Shown here in pieces: positions 1-9,862 of a stretch of DNA of 32,915 bases. Source of the DNA: Desulfobacterales bacterium (lineage in GTDB: Bacteria; Desulfobacterota; Desulfobacteria; Desulfobacterales; UBA11574); the NCBI GenBank assembly GCA_030601485.1, contig JAUVTO010000004.1:1-32915 (forward strand), written 5' to 3'. The notes below the pieces were generated by a model. The model was not told where the DNA came from and searched no databases. It was given only the letters and a program-made list of their open reading frames with translations. Position 1 is the stretch's first letter, and every line of letters begins with the position of its first letter. Position numbers and translations under genes: made by a program.

Positions 1-254
1 TCTTGGTATAGCTATGCCTTCACCTCCTGAGCCTTGAATTATTGCCAGTACTTCCAATATGGAATTACCAGACAATCTGTATTAGTGCGCATTCCATATT
101 GTGAGCCATCAACCTAAAGTGAATCTTGAAATATATAACAACATTAATAAATGCAAGCAAAAAATGCAAGTGAATAAATCCGGATGTCAGGGCAACGTCA
201 AAGTCAACTCTAACTGATTCAAATAGAAGCTATTTGCTTTCCCGGATACGGCAC

Positions 255-437
255 TAAAATCCCAAATCACAATACTCAAATTACAAACAATATCAAAATT
301 ACAAATTCCAACACGCTGCGCGTGACCAAAACATTTCAATCACTTATTGGATGTCTCGCCGTCATTCTATCTGTTTTGAATTTTGAATTTCGGTCATTGA
401 TATTTGTTTGAGATTTGTATTTTGGTGCTTGGAATTT
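255..437. repeat. AT-rich dispersed repeat (copy 1) with 'acacgctgcgcgtgaccaaaa' core
   Basis: AT-rich words such as 'aaattacaaattccaa' and 'ttttgaattttgaatttcgg...gcttggaatttt' flank a GC core 'acgctgcgcgtgaccaaaa'; the same architecture recurs at 8758-8966. Confidence 0.55.
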
Positions 438-652
438 TCATGATTTTCATAAGCCAGTAACTTTATTTATTCCAAGCAATTACCTGTTTAGATAACGTGG
501 CCTTGGGGCATCCGTGCAGGGCAAACGCACTTGAATCCCAATACAGGGAGAACGCTGCACTTAAATCAAATGCGTTTACCCTGACGGACTTAAAAAAAGA
601 AATTCCTATTATGTTTACGATCCATTGGGTTCCTATCATTTCCAAAATGGTT

Positions 653-1153
653 TCACTGGCTGAGAGTATATCCGGCTAACAGGCTTCCCCGCCAGTAAGA
701 ATTTTTTGGATTTTTAAAAAAAGCCTTGAAAAGTTTCAGGCTCTCTTTGCGCAAAATACTCGGCACAATAGAAATCCCACAATCTTTATAAAGCGGAGTC
801 AGTTTGGTCAAATCACAGCTTGTGCCTCCCCCCATTATATCTTCATAGGCATAAACGATTTCGCTGATACCGCTTAGAATCATTGCGCCCAGGCACATAA
901 TACAGGGTTCCAGAGTTGTAAAAAGAACAACTCTATTTTTGTCGGTATTTAATTTTAAATCGGTTAGTCGCTTTAATGCTATGATTTCAGCATGATCAAT
1001 TTCATTTGGGAAATCCCCTGATGTACCTTTTCTGGAACCGGTTGCCAAAATCCTGTCCTGATGTACAATTACACAGCCTACCGGGAATTCCCCCGCAGAC
1101 AGAGCTTTTCTTGCCTGTACCAATGCCTTTTCCATGAAGTGTTTATAATCCAC
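653..1153 (-). CDS. nucleoside deaminase (cytidine/deoxycytidylate deaminase fold, TadA/GuaD-like)
   Basis: HAEIIAL zinc-binding motif plus TTLEPCIMCLGAM (PCxxC) motif; full length with MDYKHFMEKAL N-terminus. Confidence 0.9.
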   Translation of the reverse strand: MDYKHFMEKALVQARKALSAGEFPVGCVIVHQDRILATGSRKGTSGDFPNEIDHAEIIALKRLTDLKLNTDKNRVVLFTTLEPCIMCLGAMILSGISEIVYAYEDIMGGGTSCDLTKLTPLYKDCGISIVPSILRKESLKLFKAFFKNPKNSYWRGSLLAGYTLSQ

Positions 1154-1210
1154 GTCGTTCTCTGAGCTTTTTTGTTCTAAAATAGAGATATTATTCCTTT
1201 AAGGGCGATT

Positions 1211-1771
1211 TTACAATTTGCATGTGCTGTCATCGCACATACAGCTTCCATCGACCTCAAAAGCATAAATAATTTTAGATTCCATTTCAGCCTGTTTGGG
1301 TGAGATAGGATCAAAATGTATATTGGCAATCTTGTCAATGAGTTCGGCTTTGTCAGGTATAGATTCAAGGCCAATTGAGATTACCTTGCCGGTCGCTCCA
1401 TCGAGAATGTCAGCATCCTCACCGTTTGTTACAACAACCACCGGCACTTGATAAGGGGCCGAAAGTCTCGATGCAGCCAGCGCAGGACGATGACGGGTTA
1501 CCAGAGAACCGGGACCATATTTTATAATAATACAGATTTTTCCATCAAGGTTAATTGTATAATCAACTTTTAAAACAGCTTTCTTGTTTGCGGCTGTTAT
1601 AAAAAGTTCGCGGCCGGGTTCGATTTCCTTTTTAAAATATCCTTTATGCTCTACCAGAAGGCGTGCCAGTTTCTGTCTGTATCTTTCGTCATGAGTGTCC
1701 TCGATTGTTTCGCCGGTAATATAATCGACCAGTTCGCCGAGTATGAGATGATGTCCTTGTATATTTTTCAA
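1211..1771 (-). CDS. stand-alone type I restriction enzyme R N-terminal-like (HSDR_N) domain protein
   Basis: ERYRQKLARLLVEHKGYFKKEIEP...KVDYTINLDGKICIIIKYGPGSLVTRHRPALAASRL resembles the HSDR_N nuclease-like fold; no helicase follows. Confidence 0.7.
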   Translation of the reverse strand: MKNIQGHHLILGELVDYITGETIEDTHDERYRQKLARLLVEHKGYFKKEIEPGRELFITAANKKAVLKVDYTINLDGKICIIIKYGPGSLVTRHRPALAASRLSAPYQVPVVVVTNGEDADILDGATGKVISIGLESIPDKAELIDKIANIHFDPISPKQAEMESKIIYAFEVDGSCMCDDSTCKL

Positions 1772-1974
1772 CGTTCTTAAACCTCTCTAAGCCTGATATC
1801 CCTTAAGTTTTAGCGAGTTACCATCCGGTCGTCTCAACTCCCGAAATTGTAAACTTTTTCAGAAAATACATAAAATTCAATTGAAACTAATAAAAATATA
1901 AAACAAGATTTTCAGTATGTAAAGTTTCAAATATTTCTTTACAATTCATTCTTCCTGTGGATAACTGTCATCAT

Positions 1975-3030
1975 ATGAATATCCGCGAAGAATTTGAAAA
2001 ACGTGAAAAAGGCTTTATATCTCCGTTCGGCTGTTTAAGCGCCGAATCCAGGGGACGCATGAAAAAGGAAGACACTTGTCCTATCCGAACCGCTTTTCAG
2101 GTGGACAGGGACCGGATTGTTTATTCAAATGCCTTCAGACGCTTAAAGTATAAAACCCAGGTTTTTTTGTCTCCTCTGGGCGACGAGTATCGAACCCGTC
2201 TTACCCATACAATTGAAGTGTCTGAAATCGCAAGAACAATAGCACGGGCCATGCGTCTTAACGAAGATTTGACCGAAGCCATAGCCTTAGCCCATGACTT
2301 GGGGCATACCCCGTTTGGTCATGGCGGTGAGATCATTCTGAAAGAAATTTATTCGCCGGATTTCTCACATAACAAACAGAGCCTGCGTGTTGTTGATGTA
2401 CTGGAAAATAACGGTCAGGGGCTAAATCTTACCCATGAGGTTCGAGACGGAATTTTAAAGCATGCCAAGGGGTATGGAAAAATTATTCCGGATGATCCCA
2501 ATGAACAGGCCGTTACAATTGAGGGGAATGTGGTCCGTATTGCCGACATTATGGCATATCTTAATCATGATCTGGATGATGCCATCCGAAGCGGTGTTAT
2601 CAGCCGAAGTCAAGTTCCTGATTCATGTGTTAAGATTCTTGGACATACGCATTCCGAACGCGCAAATAGCATGATAAAGGATCTTGTATTTTCAACTACT
2701 GTTCGCGGGGATAACTTATGTCTGCAAATGAGCGATGAGGTTTATTCTGCCATGAACGAACTCAGGCAATTTCTTTATGAAAATGTGTATCGTTCTCCCC
2801 GGGTCCATGGAGAATTTGTAAAGGCCAAAAAGATTCTGTCCGAACTTTACACAAGCTGTTTGGAAAACGAAAAAATGTTTCAAAGAGAACTTAAAACCAT
2901 GCAAATGGAATCGTGCAATCATGATAACCAACCCAATGAGAGGATTGTTTGCGATTTCATTGCAAGCATGACAGACCGATATGCTCTTGATCTTTACTCA
3001 AGAATCTTTTTCCCTTCGCCTCAATTTTAG
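1975..3030 (+). CDS. dgt: deoxyguanosinetriphosphate triphosphohydrolase-like protein (HD domain)
   Basis: DRDRIVYSNAFRRLKYKTQVF, RTRLTHTIEVSEIARTIAR, EAIALAHDLGHTPFGHGGE are dGTPase/HD motifs; ATG at 1975 (MNIREEFEKREKG) preferred over GTG at 1957. Confidence 0.93.
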   Translation: MNIREEFEKREKGFISPFGCLSAESRGRMKKEDTCPIRTAFQVDRDRIVYSNAFRRLKYKTQVFLSPLGDEYRTRLTHTIEVSEIARTIARAMRLNEDLTEAIALAHDLGHTPFGHGGEIILKEIYSPDFSHNKQSLRVVDVLENNGQGLNLTHEVRDGILKHAKGYGKIIPDDPNEQAVTIEGNVVRIADIMAYLNHDLDDAIRSGVISRSQVPDSCVKILGHTHSERANSMIKDLVFSTTVRGDNLCLQMSDEVYSAMNELRQFLYENVYRSPRVHGEFVKAKKILSELYTSCLENEKMFQRELKTMQMESCNHDNQPNERIVCDFIASMTDRYALDLYSRIFFPSPQF

Positions 3031-3070
3031 CCCGAACAATTCTTATGCTCGACTATCTTGCGATGCAACT

Positions 3071-3682
3071 ATGAAGTCACGACCAAGTATACTGCAAATG
3101 CTGCCGAAAATCGATCGCAAAACCTATGCCCCTTTTTTAGAGCGATTAAAAATAATTTATTCGGCTATGGATAAAAAATATCAGGAAGCTGCTGATTATT
3201 ATAATTTTCATTGTACAGGCTGCGATGACAATTGCTGTTTTACCCGCTTCTATCATCATACCCTTTTGGAATACTTTTATATCAGGGAAGGGTACCATAC
3301 CCTTGTTAATGAAAAGAAGGTCGAGGTGAAGCACAAGGCTTTGGAAATTTGCCGGAAAACCCGTGAGGCTGATGAAAAAGGGGTTCCTGTCAGATTGATG
3401 TGCCCCCTTAATGTTAACAATTTGTGTCTGATTTATACGTACCGGCCAATGATATGCAGATTGCATGGTATTCCCCACGTACTTCAGAGGCCCGGTCAGG
3501 GGGTATTGTATGCTGAAGGTTGCGAGGTTTTTACCGAACAGTGTCAAGGAAAAGAGCGTTTCGAATTTGACCGGACACCCTTTTACATAGAAATGGCCGA
3601 ACTGGAAAAGGAACTGAAACAGGCGGTCGGTATGACGCAAAAGATAAAAATGACTGTGGCGCAGATGTTGGCAACCTTTTAA
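3071..3682 (+). CDS. YkgJ-like cysteine cluster protein
   Basis: FHCTGCDDNCCFTRFYHHTLLEYFYI N-terminal Cys cluster, then MCPLNVNNLCLIYTYRPMICRLHGIPH; internal ATG at 3071 avoids overlap with dgt. Confidence 0.75.
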   Translation: MKSRPSILQMLPKIDRKTYAPFLERLKIIYSAMDKKYQEAADYYNFHCTGCDDNCCFTRFYHHTLLEYFYIREGYHTLVNEKKVEVKHKALEICRKTREADEKGVPVRLMCPLNVNNLCLIYTYRPMICRLHGIPHVLQRPGQGVLYAEGCEVFTEQCQGKERFEFDRTPFYIEMAELEKELKQAVGMTQKIKMTVAQMLATF

Positions 3683-3706
3683 GCACGTTATATCATTATA
3701 TATCAT

Positions 3707-4489
3707 ATGAAATATATAGAAATAGAAGATATAGACAAACTGCCCGGAAAATTACTTAAAGAGGGGGATAATTTTAATTTTCGATGTTACCCGGGCATTG
3801 CCTGTTTTAATCGATGTTGCCGCAATCTTAATCTTTTTTTATACCCTTACGATGTTGTCCGGCTGAAAAAGAGGCTTCAAATCTCTACAGACAATTTTAT
3901 TGACAAGTATGTGGATATTGTGTTGCGACCTTCCAGTTTTTTCTCGGAAGTCCTTCTTCGGATGGCTGAAAACAAAGAAAGAACCTGTCCGTTTCTGGTT
4001 GAATCAGGCTGCTCGGTTTATCCTGACCGTCCGGATACCTGTCGTACCTTTCCCATTGAACAGGGCGTTTTTTATGATGCCAAACATCAGAAAACAGAAC
4101 TTATTCATTTTTTCAGACCGCCTGAATTCTGTCTGGGTCAGCACGAAAAAAAAACCTGGACAATCCGAACATGGTCAAAGGACCAGGACACGGCTTTGTA
4201 TAATAAAATGACCCTGCTCTGGTCAGAGGTAAAACGTCTGTTTCAAACCGATCCCTGGGGTTCTCAGGGGCCGGAAGGGCCCAAGGCAAAAATGGCCTTT
4301 ATGGCAACTTATAACATAGATCAATTTCGTGATTTTTTATTCAACAGCACATTTTTAAAACGATACAAGGTAAAGTCCGCACTGTTAAAAAAAATCCGGA
4401 ATGATGATGTGGAATTAATGAAGTTCGGTTTTGATTGGGTCAAATTTTACATCTGGGGGATTAAAACCAAATCTTTCAGACTTAGATAG
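3707..4489 (+). CDS. YkgJ family cysteine cluster protein
   Basis: FRCYPGIACFNRCCRNLNLFLYPYDVVRLKKRL ... CPFLVESGCSVYPDRPDTCRTFPIE is typical of the YkgJ zinc/iron-chelating domain. Confidence 0.88.
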   Translation: MKYIEIEDIDKLPGKLLKEGDNFNFRCYPGIACFNRCCRNLNLFLYPYDVVRLKKRLQISTDNFIDKYVDIVLRPSSFFSEVLLRMAENKERTCPFLVESGCSVYPDRPDTCRTFPIEQGVFYDAKHQKTELIHFFRPPEFCLGQHEKKTWTIRTWSKDQDTALYNKMTLLWSEVKRLFQTDPWGSQGPEGPKAKMAFMATYNIDQFRDFLFNSTFLKRYKVKSALLKKIRNDDVELMKFGFDWVKFYIWGIKTKSFRLR

Positions 4490-4505
4490 CTAACATCCAC
4501 AAGTA

Positions 4506-7448
4506 ATGAGAAAACTACTTTTTCTTTTGATTGTTTGTCTGCCTGCAACGGCCTGGAGTGCTCATCTTCATTATGCGCTTGATGTTCAGATAAACCCCCA
4601 TGAACGGAAAATCACCGGCACCGCGCGTATTAACGCTTATGCAGATATAAAAATTGCTCTGTGCATTCGTAATCTGCGTGAGCTGAAAGTGGATGGGGTC
4701 GCTGACGTCACCACCGCCGATGACAGCATCAATCTGTGTGTGCAAGCCGGCAAAGAAATAATTATAAGTTATGAGGCCCTGTTCAACCAAAAGGGTACTA
4801 ATTTCATTGACAAAGAGAATGTGTTTTTAATCGACAACTGGTATCCACGTCCGAATGTTCTGGTTGAGTATGATCTTGCCGTAACGTTACCGGAAAATTT
4901 TATAGCCACCTCAGAATCTGAATCCGTAATTATTCAAAAACATGGGAAAACAAAAACGTTTGATTTTAAGTTCAATCACCCATTGGACAGTTTGCATCTG
5001 GCGGCTTCGACCCGGTATGTTCTGAAAAAAGATCGATATAACAATATTTCTATAGAATCTTATTTCTTCAAAGAAGATGCTCAGCTTGCAGATACGTATA
5101 TCGCTTATACTAAAAAATATCTGGCAATGTACGAGAGTATGCTTACATCCTATCCATACAAGCGTTTTGCTATTGTAGAAAATATTTTCCCCACAGGTTT
5201 TTCAATGCCGACTTTTTCCCTGCTGGGTAACCAAGTGGTGAATTTGCCGTTTATTGTCAAGACATCTTTAGGACACGAAATCTTGCATCAATGGTTTGGA
5301 AATTCCATTTTTATCGATTTTGCATTGGGTAATTGGGCGGAAGGAATCACGACTTATCTGGCGGATTATCACTATGCCGCTCTTGAGGGCAAAGACGCAG
5401 CCTATCGTAAACAAATCCTGTTGGATTACGATGCCTATGTAAATGCCGGAAATGCCATGGCGGTGAGTGATTTTTTCAGCAGAGGAAATAAAGCCCAAAG
5501 TGTAATAGGCTACGGGAAATCAGCAATGTTCTTTCATGGGTTACGAGAACTCTATGGTGATGATTCATTTTTTGCAGCCATACGGGACTTCATTCATGAA
5601 AATAGCTTTCGCAAAGCTTCCTGGCACGATATACAGCGCGCTTTTGAAAAAATAACCGGAGAAAAACTGAATACATACTTCGAACATTGGCTCAGCCGCA
5701 AAGATATCCCACGGCTTGAGGTAAAAAATGCTGAACTGCGTGTTCAGCAGGGACAACTTAGGCTAAATTTCGAACTATTACAAAAAGGAGACGTTTATCC
5801 ATTGCTAATCCCCGTATCCTTGTACACCGAAACGGGTAAACGTATGCAATTTGTGCATGTGAAAAAATCTAAAGAGAAGATCAGTCTTTTTATGGATGAG
5901 ACGCCTCGTAAGGCTGTCATTGATGAAAACTACTCAATTATGCGACAATTAGCATCTGAAGAAATTCCTCCGGTTTTGGCCGGCATTATGGGCAAACAAC
6001 AGTTGACGGTGGTTGTTTCATCCGAGCAACGCAGCATATATCAACCGATTATTGACGCTTTTGGGATTGAAAATATTACTTATGAAACCCCGGGTGACAT
6101 CACATTTCATAAAATCAAAGAAAATTCGTTTCTGATTGCAGGTTATAATAATACTACTGTAAATATGCTGTTCGGAAAACGGGCCGTTCCAAAAGACGGC
6201 GTGCGTATAAAAGTTTATAAAAATCCATACAACGTATCGGAGCGCATTGCTCTGTTACATGCTAAAAACAAAACAGAAGCTCAGGCGGTGCAGCGTAAAA
6301 TACCGCATTACGGCAAATACACCGAGCTGGCATTTAAAAACGGGCGGAACACCTACAAAACTATTGCCCAAGCAGATAACGGCATTATGGTGCTGTCGCG
6401 TCCGGCGCCCCGGGTCCTAAAGCCCGACATGCATACAACTGTAGACAGTATTATTCCATGTCTCACAGCATCCCGCATTATTTACATAGGGGAAAGGCAC
6501 GACCGGTTCGCCCACCATATGAACCAGTTGCAGATCATTAAAAAGATGCATAACGCCGGATATAAACTGGCTGTGGGCATGGAAATGTTTCAAAAGCCTT
6601 TTCAACCGGTGGTGAACGACTATCTGGCCGGGAGGATTGATGAGCATGAATTTTTGCAAAAGACCGAATATTTCAGCACGTGGCGGTACGATTATAATTT
6701 GTATAAACCGATTGTCGATTATCTAAAACAGCAAAACTTGCCCCTTGTTGCCCTTAACATCCACGGTGATATCAGCAGTAAAGTTGCTCGGGAAGGCATA
6801 TACAGTCTATCAGATAATGAGAACAACCAACTTCCCGGTTCAATGGATTTTTCAAATGAACGTTACAGGAGGTATTTGAACGAGGTGTTCCCTTTGCACA
6901 AAGAACAAGCGGAGTTAAAAGATTTTAGTTATTTTTTACAGGCACAAATTCTGTGGGATGAAACCATGGCTGAATCTGCCCAGAAGTTCCTAACAGACAA
7001 TCCCGAAAGCAAACTGGTGATACTGGCCGGAAACGGTCACCTTAGACATAAATATGGAATTCCTGAACGTCTTTATCGGAGGAACCACGAACCGTTTACG
7101 GTTCTTGTTCAGGATGAGGAGATTAAAGACAATATTGCTGATTATGTCCTTATTACGGAAAAATTAGAAGGAGAAAAATCGCCTCGACTGGGTGTAATGG
7201 TTGAAGAAAAAGACCATGGCCTTGAAGTCATGAGTATCCGTCATAAAAGTCCTGCCAAAAAAGCAGGATTGCAGGAGGGTGATGTTATTCAAATGGTTGC
7301 GGGTCAGTCAATAAAATCGCTGGCCGACTTAAAACTTGCGCTGTTTTACAGCAAAATAGGGAGCAGTCTCAAGATTCAGATTGAAAGGGCCGGTAAGAAG
7401 CTGGATAAAGACATTGAGCTGTTCCATCATTCCTTTGAAGAAAAATAA
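4506..7448 (+). CDS. fusion protein: signal peptide, M1-like gluzincin peptidase, ChaN-like domain, C-terminal PDZ domain
   Basis: HEILHQWFGNSIFIDFALGNWAEGITTYLADY (HExxH..E of M1); RIIYIGERHDRFAHHMNQLQIIKKM...AVGMEMFQKPFQ...VILAGNGHLRHKYGIPERL (ChaN); LGVMVEEKDHGLEVMSIRHKSPAKKAGLQEGDVIQMVAGQSI (PDZ). Confidence 0.88.
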   Translation: MRKLLFLLIVCLPATAWSAHLHYALDVQINPHERKITGTARINAYADIKIALCIRNLRELKVDGVADVTTADDSINLCVQAGKEIIISYEALFNQKGTNFIDKENVFLIDNWYPRPNVLVEYDLAVTLPENFIATSESESVIIQKHGKTKTFDFKFNHPLDSLHLAASTRYVLKKDRYNNISIESYFFKEDAQLADTYIAYTKKYLAMYESMLTSYPYKRFAIVENIFPTGFSMPTFSLLGNQVVNLPFIVKTSLGHEILHQWFGNSIFIDFALGNWAEGITTYLADYHYAALEGKDAAYRKQILLDYDAYVNAGNAMAVSDFFSRGNKAQSVIGYGKSAMFFHGLRELYGDDSFFAAIRDFIHENSFRKASWHDIQRAFEKITGEKLNTYFEHWLSRKDIPRLEVKNAELRVQQGQLRLNFELLQKGDVYPLLIPVSLYTETGKRMQFVHVKKSKEKISLFMDETPRKAVIDENYSIMRQLASEEIPPVLAGIMGKQQLTVVVSSEQRSIYQPIIDAFGIENITYETPGDITFHKIKENSFLIAGYNNTTVNMLFGKRAVPKDGVRIKVYKNPYNVSERIALLHAKNKTEAQAVQRKIPHYGKYTELAFKNGRNTYKTIAQADNGIMVLSRPAPRVLKPDMHTTVDSIIPCLTASRIIYIGERHDRFAHHMNQLQIIKKMHNAGYKLAVGMEMFQKPFQPVVNDYLAGRIDEHEFLQKTEYFSTWRYDYNLYKPIVDYLKQQNLPLVALNIHGDISSKVAREGIYSLSDNENNQLPGSMDFSNERYRRYLNEVFPLHKEQAELKDFSYFLQAQILWDETMAESAQKFLTDNPESKLVILAGNGHLRHKYGIPERLYRRNHEPFTVLVQDEEIKDNIADYVLITEKLEGEKSPRLGVMVEEKDHGLEVMSIRHKSPAKKAGLQEGDVIQMVAGQSIKSLADLKLALFYSKIGSSLKIQIERAGKKLDKDIELFHHSFEEK

Positions 7449-7695
7449 CCGGGATTGCGTTTCTAAGCCTTTATCTATATGAGATTTCGTTACCCAAAGG
7501 CCGGTCAGGCCTGAGAGGGTCATAATAAATTATGCAATTCAGAGGATAATGTCATCTGTCCCGAAGACCAATAACATACAATAACTGGGGGGGTATCAGA
7601 AAAATACTACTATATGTCGTAATTCTCCTTGAAAATTCTTTTTATTTAATATAAAGGTTGGCGAATGTTCTTAAATAGAAGAAAGGAGAAGATTT

Positions 7696-8682
7696 ATGAG
7701 AGTTATTGCGAGTGCGAATCAAAAAGGAGGATGCGGTAAGACAACAACAGCCATTAACCTTTCATCTTCTTTATCTTTAAAAGGGAAGAGGGTATTGCTC
7801 ATTGATTTTGATCCTCAAGCCCACGCAACCATGGGTCTGAACATAACGCCTTCCGATCGTAAGAATAGCATCTATGATGTTATAACGCCAAAGGAAAATA
7901 AATCGTTAGGGATTAAGGATATTTTGGTGCCTATTAAAGACAACTTTGATCTTGCTCCCTCAAGCCTGATCCTCAGTGCAGTGGAACAAGAGCTTTCAGG
8001 AATGGAGGGCAGGGAAGATAGGCTATTTCAGGCTATTCAGGCACTCAAAGAACAATATGACTATATTGTAATTGATTGTCCCCCAAGCATTGGGCATCTT
8101 TGCTTTAATGCTCTTCGTGCCTGCGAGGAAGTGATTATCCCCATCGATATGAGCCTTTTTTCTCTTCGGGGTGTTGCCAAACTCTTAGAGATCATCATAC
8201 TGCTTAAGGACAAAATTGGCCATGATGTTAGATCTCGTGCTCTTATCACCATGTATGATCGCAGGACACGCTACTCCAGGGTTGTGTTGGAGAAGGTTAA
8301 AGCAGAATTTGGGAACAATGTCTTTGAAACGGTAATTCGTTACAATATCCGCCTCAGGGAAACGGCAGATTATGGCTTGCCTGTTGGAGATTATGATAAA
8401 AATGCCATTGGTCACAAGGATTACGAAAACTTGGCTGAGGAGGTTATGCGCCAGGAGGCGGCCAGGATGTACCCGGACCGTAATACCTTAAACGTGACGC
8501 AAGATATTTTACAGAAGACAGAAGAATATATTGATATGTCCGTGAAACCACCTGGAATTGAGCAGCCAATTTCCGAGATGGAGGAATTTTCCCCTCATTC
8601 TCCTCAATCCAATTATTCACAGATGGTTGAAGCCATTGCCACCGAATCCACGGATTCTTTTTTAAACGATGAGGATGGGTAA
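7696..8682 (+). CDS. ParA family ATPase
   Basis: ANQKGGCGKTTTAINLS Walker A, DYIVIDCPPSIGHL; RBS aaaggagaag upstream of ATG. Confidence 0.93.
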   Translation: MRVIASANQKGGCGKTTTAINLSSSLSLKGKRVLLIDFDPQAHATMGLNITPSDRKNSIYDVITPKENKSLGIKDILVPIKDNFDLAPSSLILSAVEQELSGMEGREDRLFQAIQALKEQYDYIVIDCPPSIGHLCFNALRACEEVIIPIDMSLFSLRGVAKLLEIIILLKDKIGHDVRSRALITMYDRRTRYSRVVLEKVKAEFGNNVFETVIRYNIRLRETADYGLPVGDYDKNAIGHKDYENLAEEVMRQEAARMYPDRNTLNVTQDILQKTEEYIDMSVKPPGIEQPISEMEEFSPHSPQSNYSQMVEAIATESTDSFLNDEDG

Positions 8683-8757
8683 AGAATCATGGCCCAAAGG
8701 ACCAGGCTTTGGTTATCCCCAGAGGGGATTTGCTTTATTGAAAGTTCATTGACTTAT

Positions 8758-8966
8758 TGAAATTCCAAATAACAAATCCCAAAAAACAAAAAAATAACAA
8801 CACGCGGCGCAAGCGCCTGCGCTGCGCGTGATCAAAATTCAAAATCCCAAACAAAAAAACAATCGCTTTGCCTCCGGCCCATAGGGCCTACGGCCCGGAG
8901 GGAACTGGTTTGGAATTTGGCATTTGAAATTTATTTGTAATTTGTTGCTTGGGATTTGTGATTTTA
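8758..8966. repeat. AT-rich dispersed repeat (copy 2) with GC-rich palindromic core
   Basis: 'attccaaataacaaatccc...' left arm and '...tttatttgtaatttgttgcttgggatttgtg' right arm; core 'cgcctgcgctgcgcgtgatcaaaa' shared with copy at 255-437. Confidence 0.6.
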
Positions 8967-9070
8967 GATACAAAACTTCAAGGCTGAGCCGAAGAACTCT
9001 GACCTGGCCCAAAGAACCAGGTTTTTCAGGGCAAAATAAAAACAAGGGGGGGCAAGGGGCCGCATTCTAA

Positions 9071-9412
9071 ATGGAAAACAAGAGTCTGGAAAGGGGTATA
9101 AAGGACAGAAGGGGTCTGGAGAGCATCTCAAACTTATTTTTGTCAACCAGCGAGAAGGCAAAGGAGAATTTGCAGCAGGCCGAAGATCAATGCGAAATAG
9201 AAGAAACGGTGACTGTTTGTAAAAAACTTGCATTTCAACATGATGAAAATGTTCAGCAAAATATAATAAGGACCCTGTCCAAGCATCTAGAAGAAGGATA
9301 TAATATAAAGCGTGTTGACCTCCAAAAAAATGAGGATATTTCAAAACCGAAAGGTAGAATGCGCAGAGAGGAAGAGGTGGTTATTTTTATAAAAGACTCC
9401 CTGCCTTCTTAG
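9071..9412 (+). CDS. hypothetical protein, charged, helical
   Basis: 113-aa ORF downstream of ParA in the same direction; no recognised family. Confidence 0.55.
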   Translation: MENKSLERGIKDRRGLESISNLFLSTSEKAKENLQQAEDQCEIEETVTVCKKLAFQHDENVQQNIIRTLSKHLEEGYNIKRVDLQKNEDISKPKGRMRREEEVVIFIKDSLPS

Positions 9413-9500
9413 GCGCTTAGTTGTAAATTTTGTGCATTTTATGGCAAAAAATTGCTTCGACAATTAAGTGTGAAGTGATCTAAAGTGATCTAAAGTGCCT

Positions 9501-9559
9501 AAAGTTAAGGAATGCTGCCAATTTTTATAGGAGCCGGAGCGTAGCGACTCCTTAACTTT
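9501..9559. repeat. inverted repeat AAAGTTAAGG...CCTTAACTTT enclosing a second hairpin (ggagccgg...gcgactcc)
   Basis: 10-bp perfect inverted repeat at 9501-9510/9550-9559, preceded by short tandem 'aagtgatctaaagtgatctaaagtgcc'. Confidence 0.6.
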
Positions 9560-9708
9560 GACGGTCTCGTAAAAAGTCCAACTTCTGCGTTGTGCTGCAT
9601 TTCGTAATCATTCAACGTACGAAAAGTACGCCTCACGATTACAAAATTTGCACGCCTTGAATTTGAACTTTTTACGAAACCGTCTAAATCGGACTTTTTA
9701 CGAAGCCG
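9560..9708 (+). repeat. MITE-like palindromic element, copy A (TIR gacggtctcgtaaaaagtc)
   Basis: 125-bp core 9560-9684 matches the reverse complement of 26412-26536 with about 3 mismatches; similarity continues into flank 'taaatcgga(c)tttttacga'. Confidence 0.88.
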
Positions 9709-9862
9709 GCAAACTTTAGCTCACTTGTAACTTTTCCGGCTTGTCCGGGTTATGGTTTTCTGAAAAATAACCTCATATTTTAGATGCCGGTGGCCGGACC
9801 CTGGAGTGATGCTGACCGTTTTTAATAGAGCGGCCAACCGGCTTTGCTATTAGCTAACATAT

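Noticed and set aside
3146-3706. 186-aa minus-strand ORF
   Set aside because: Antisense to the YkgJ-like gene; no motif.
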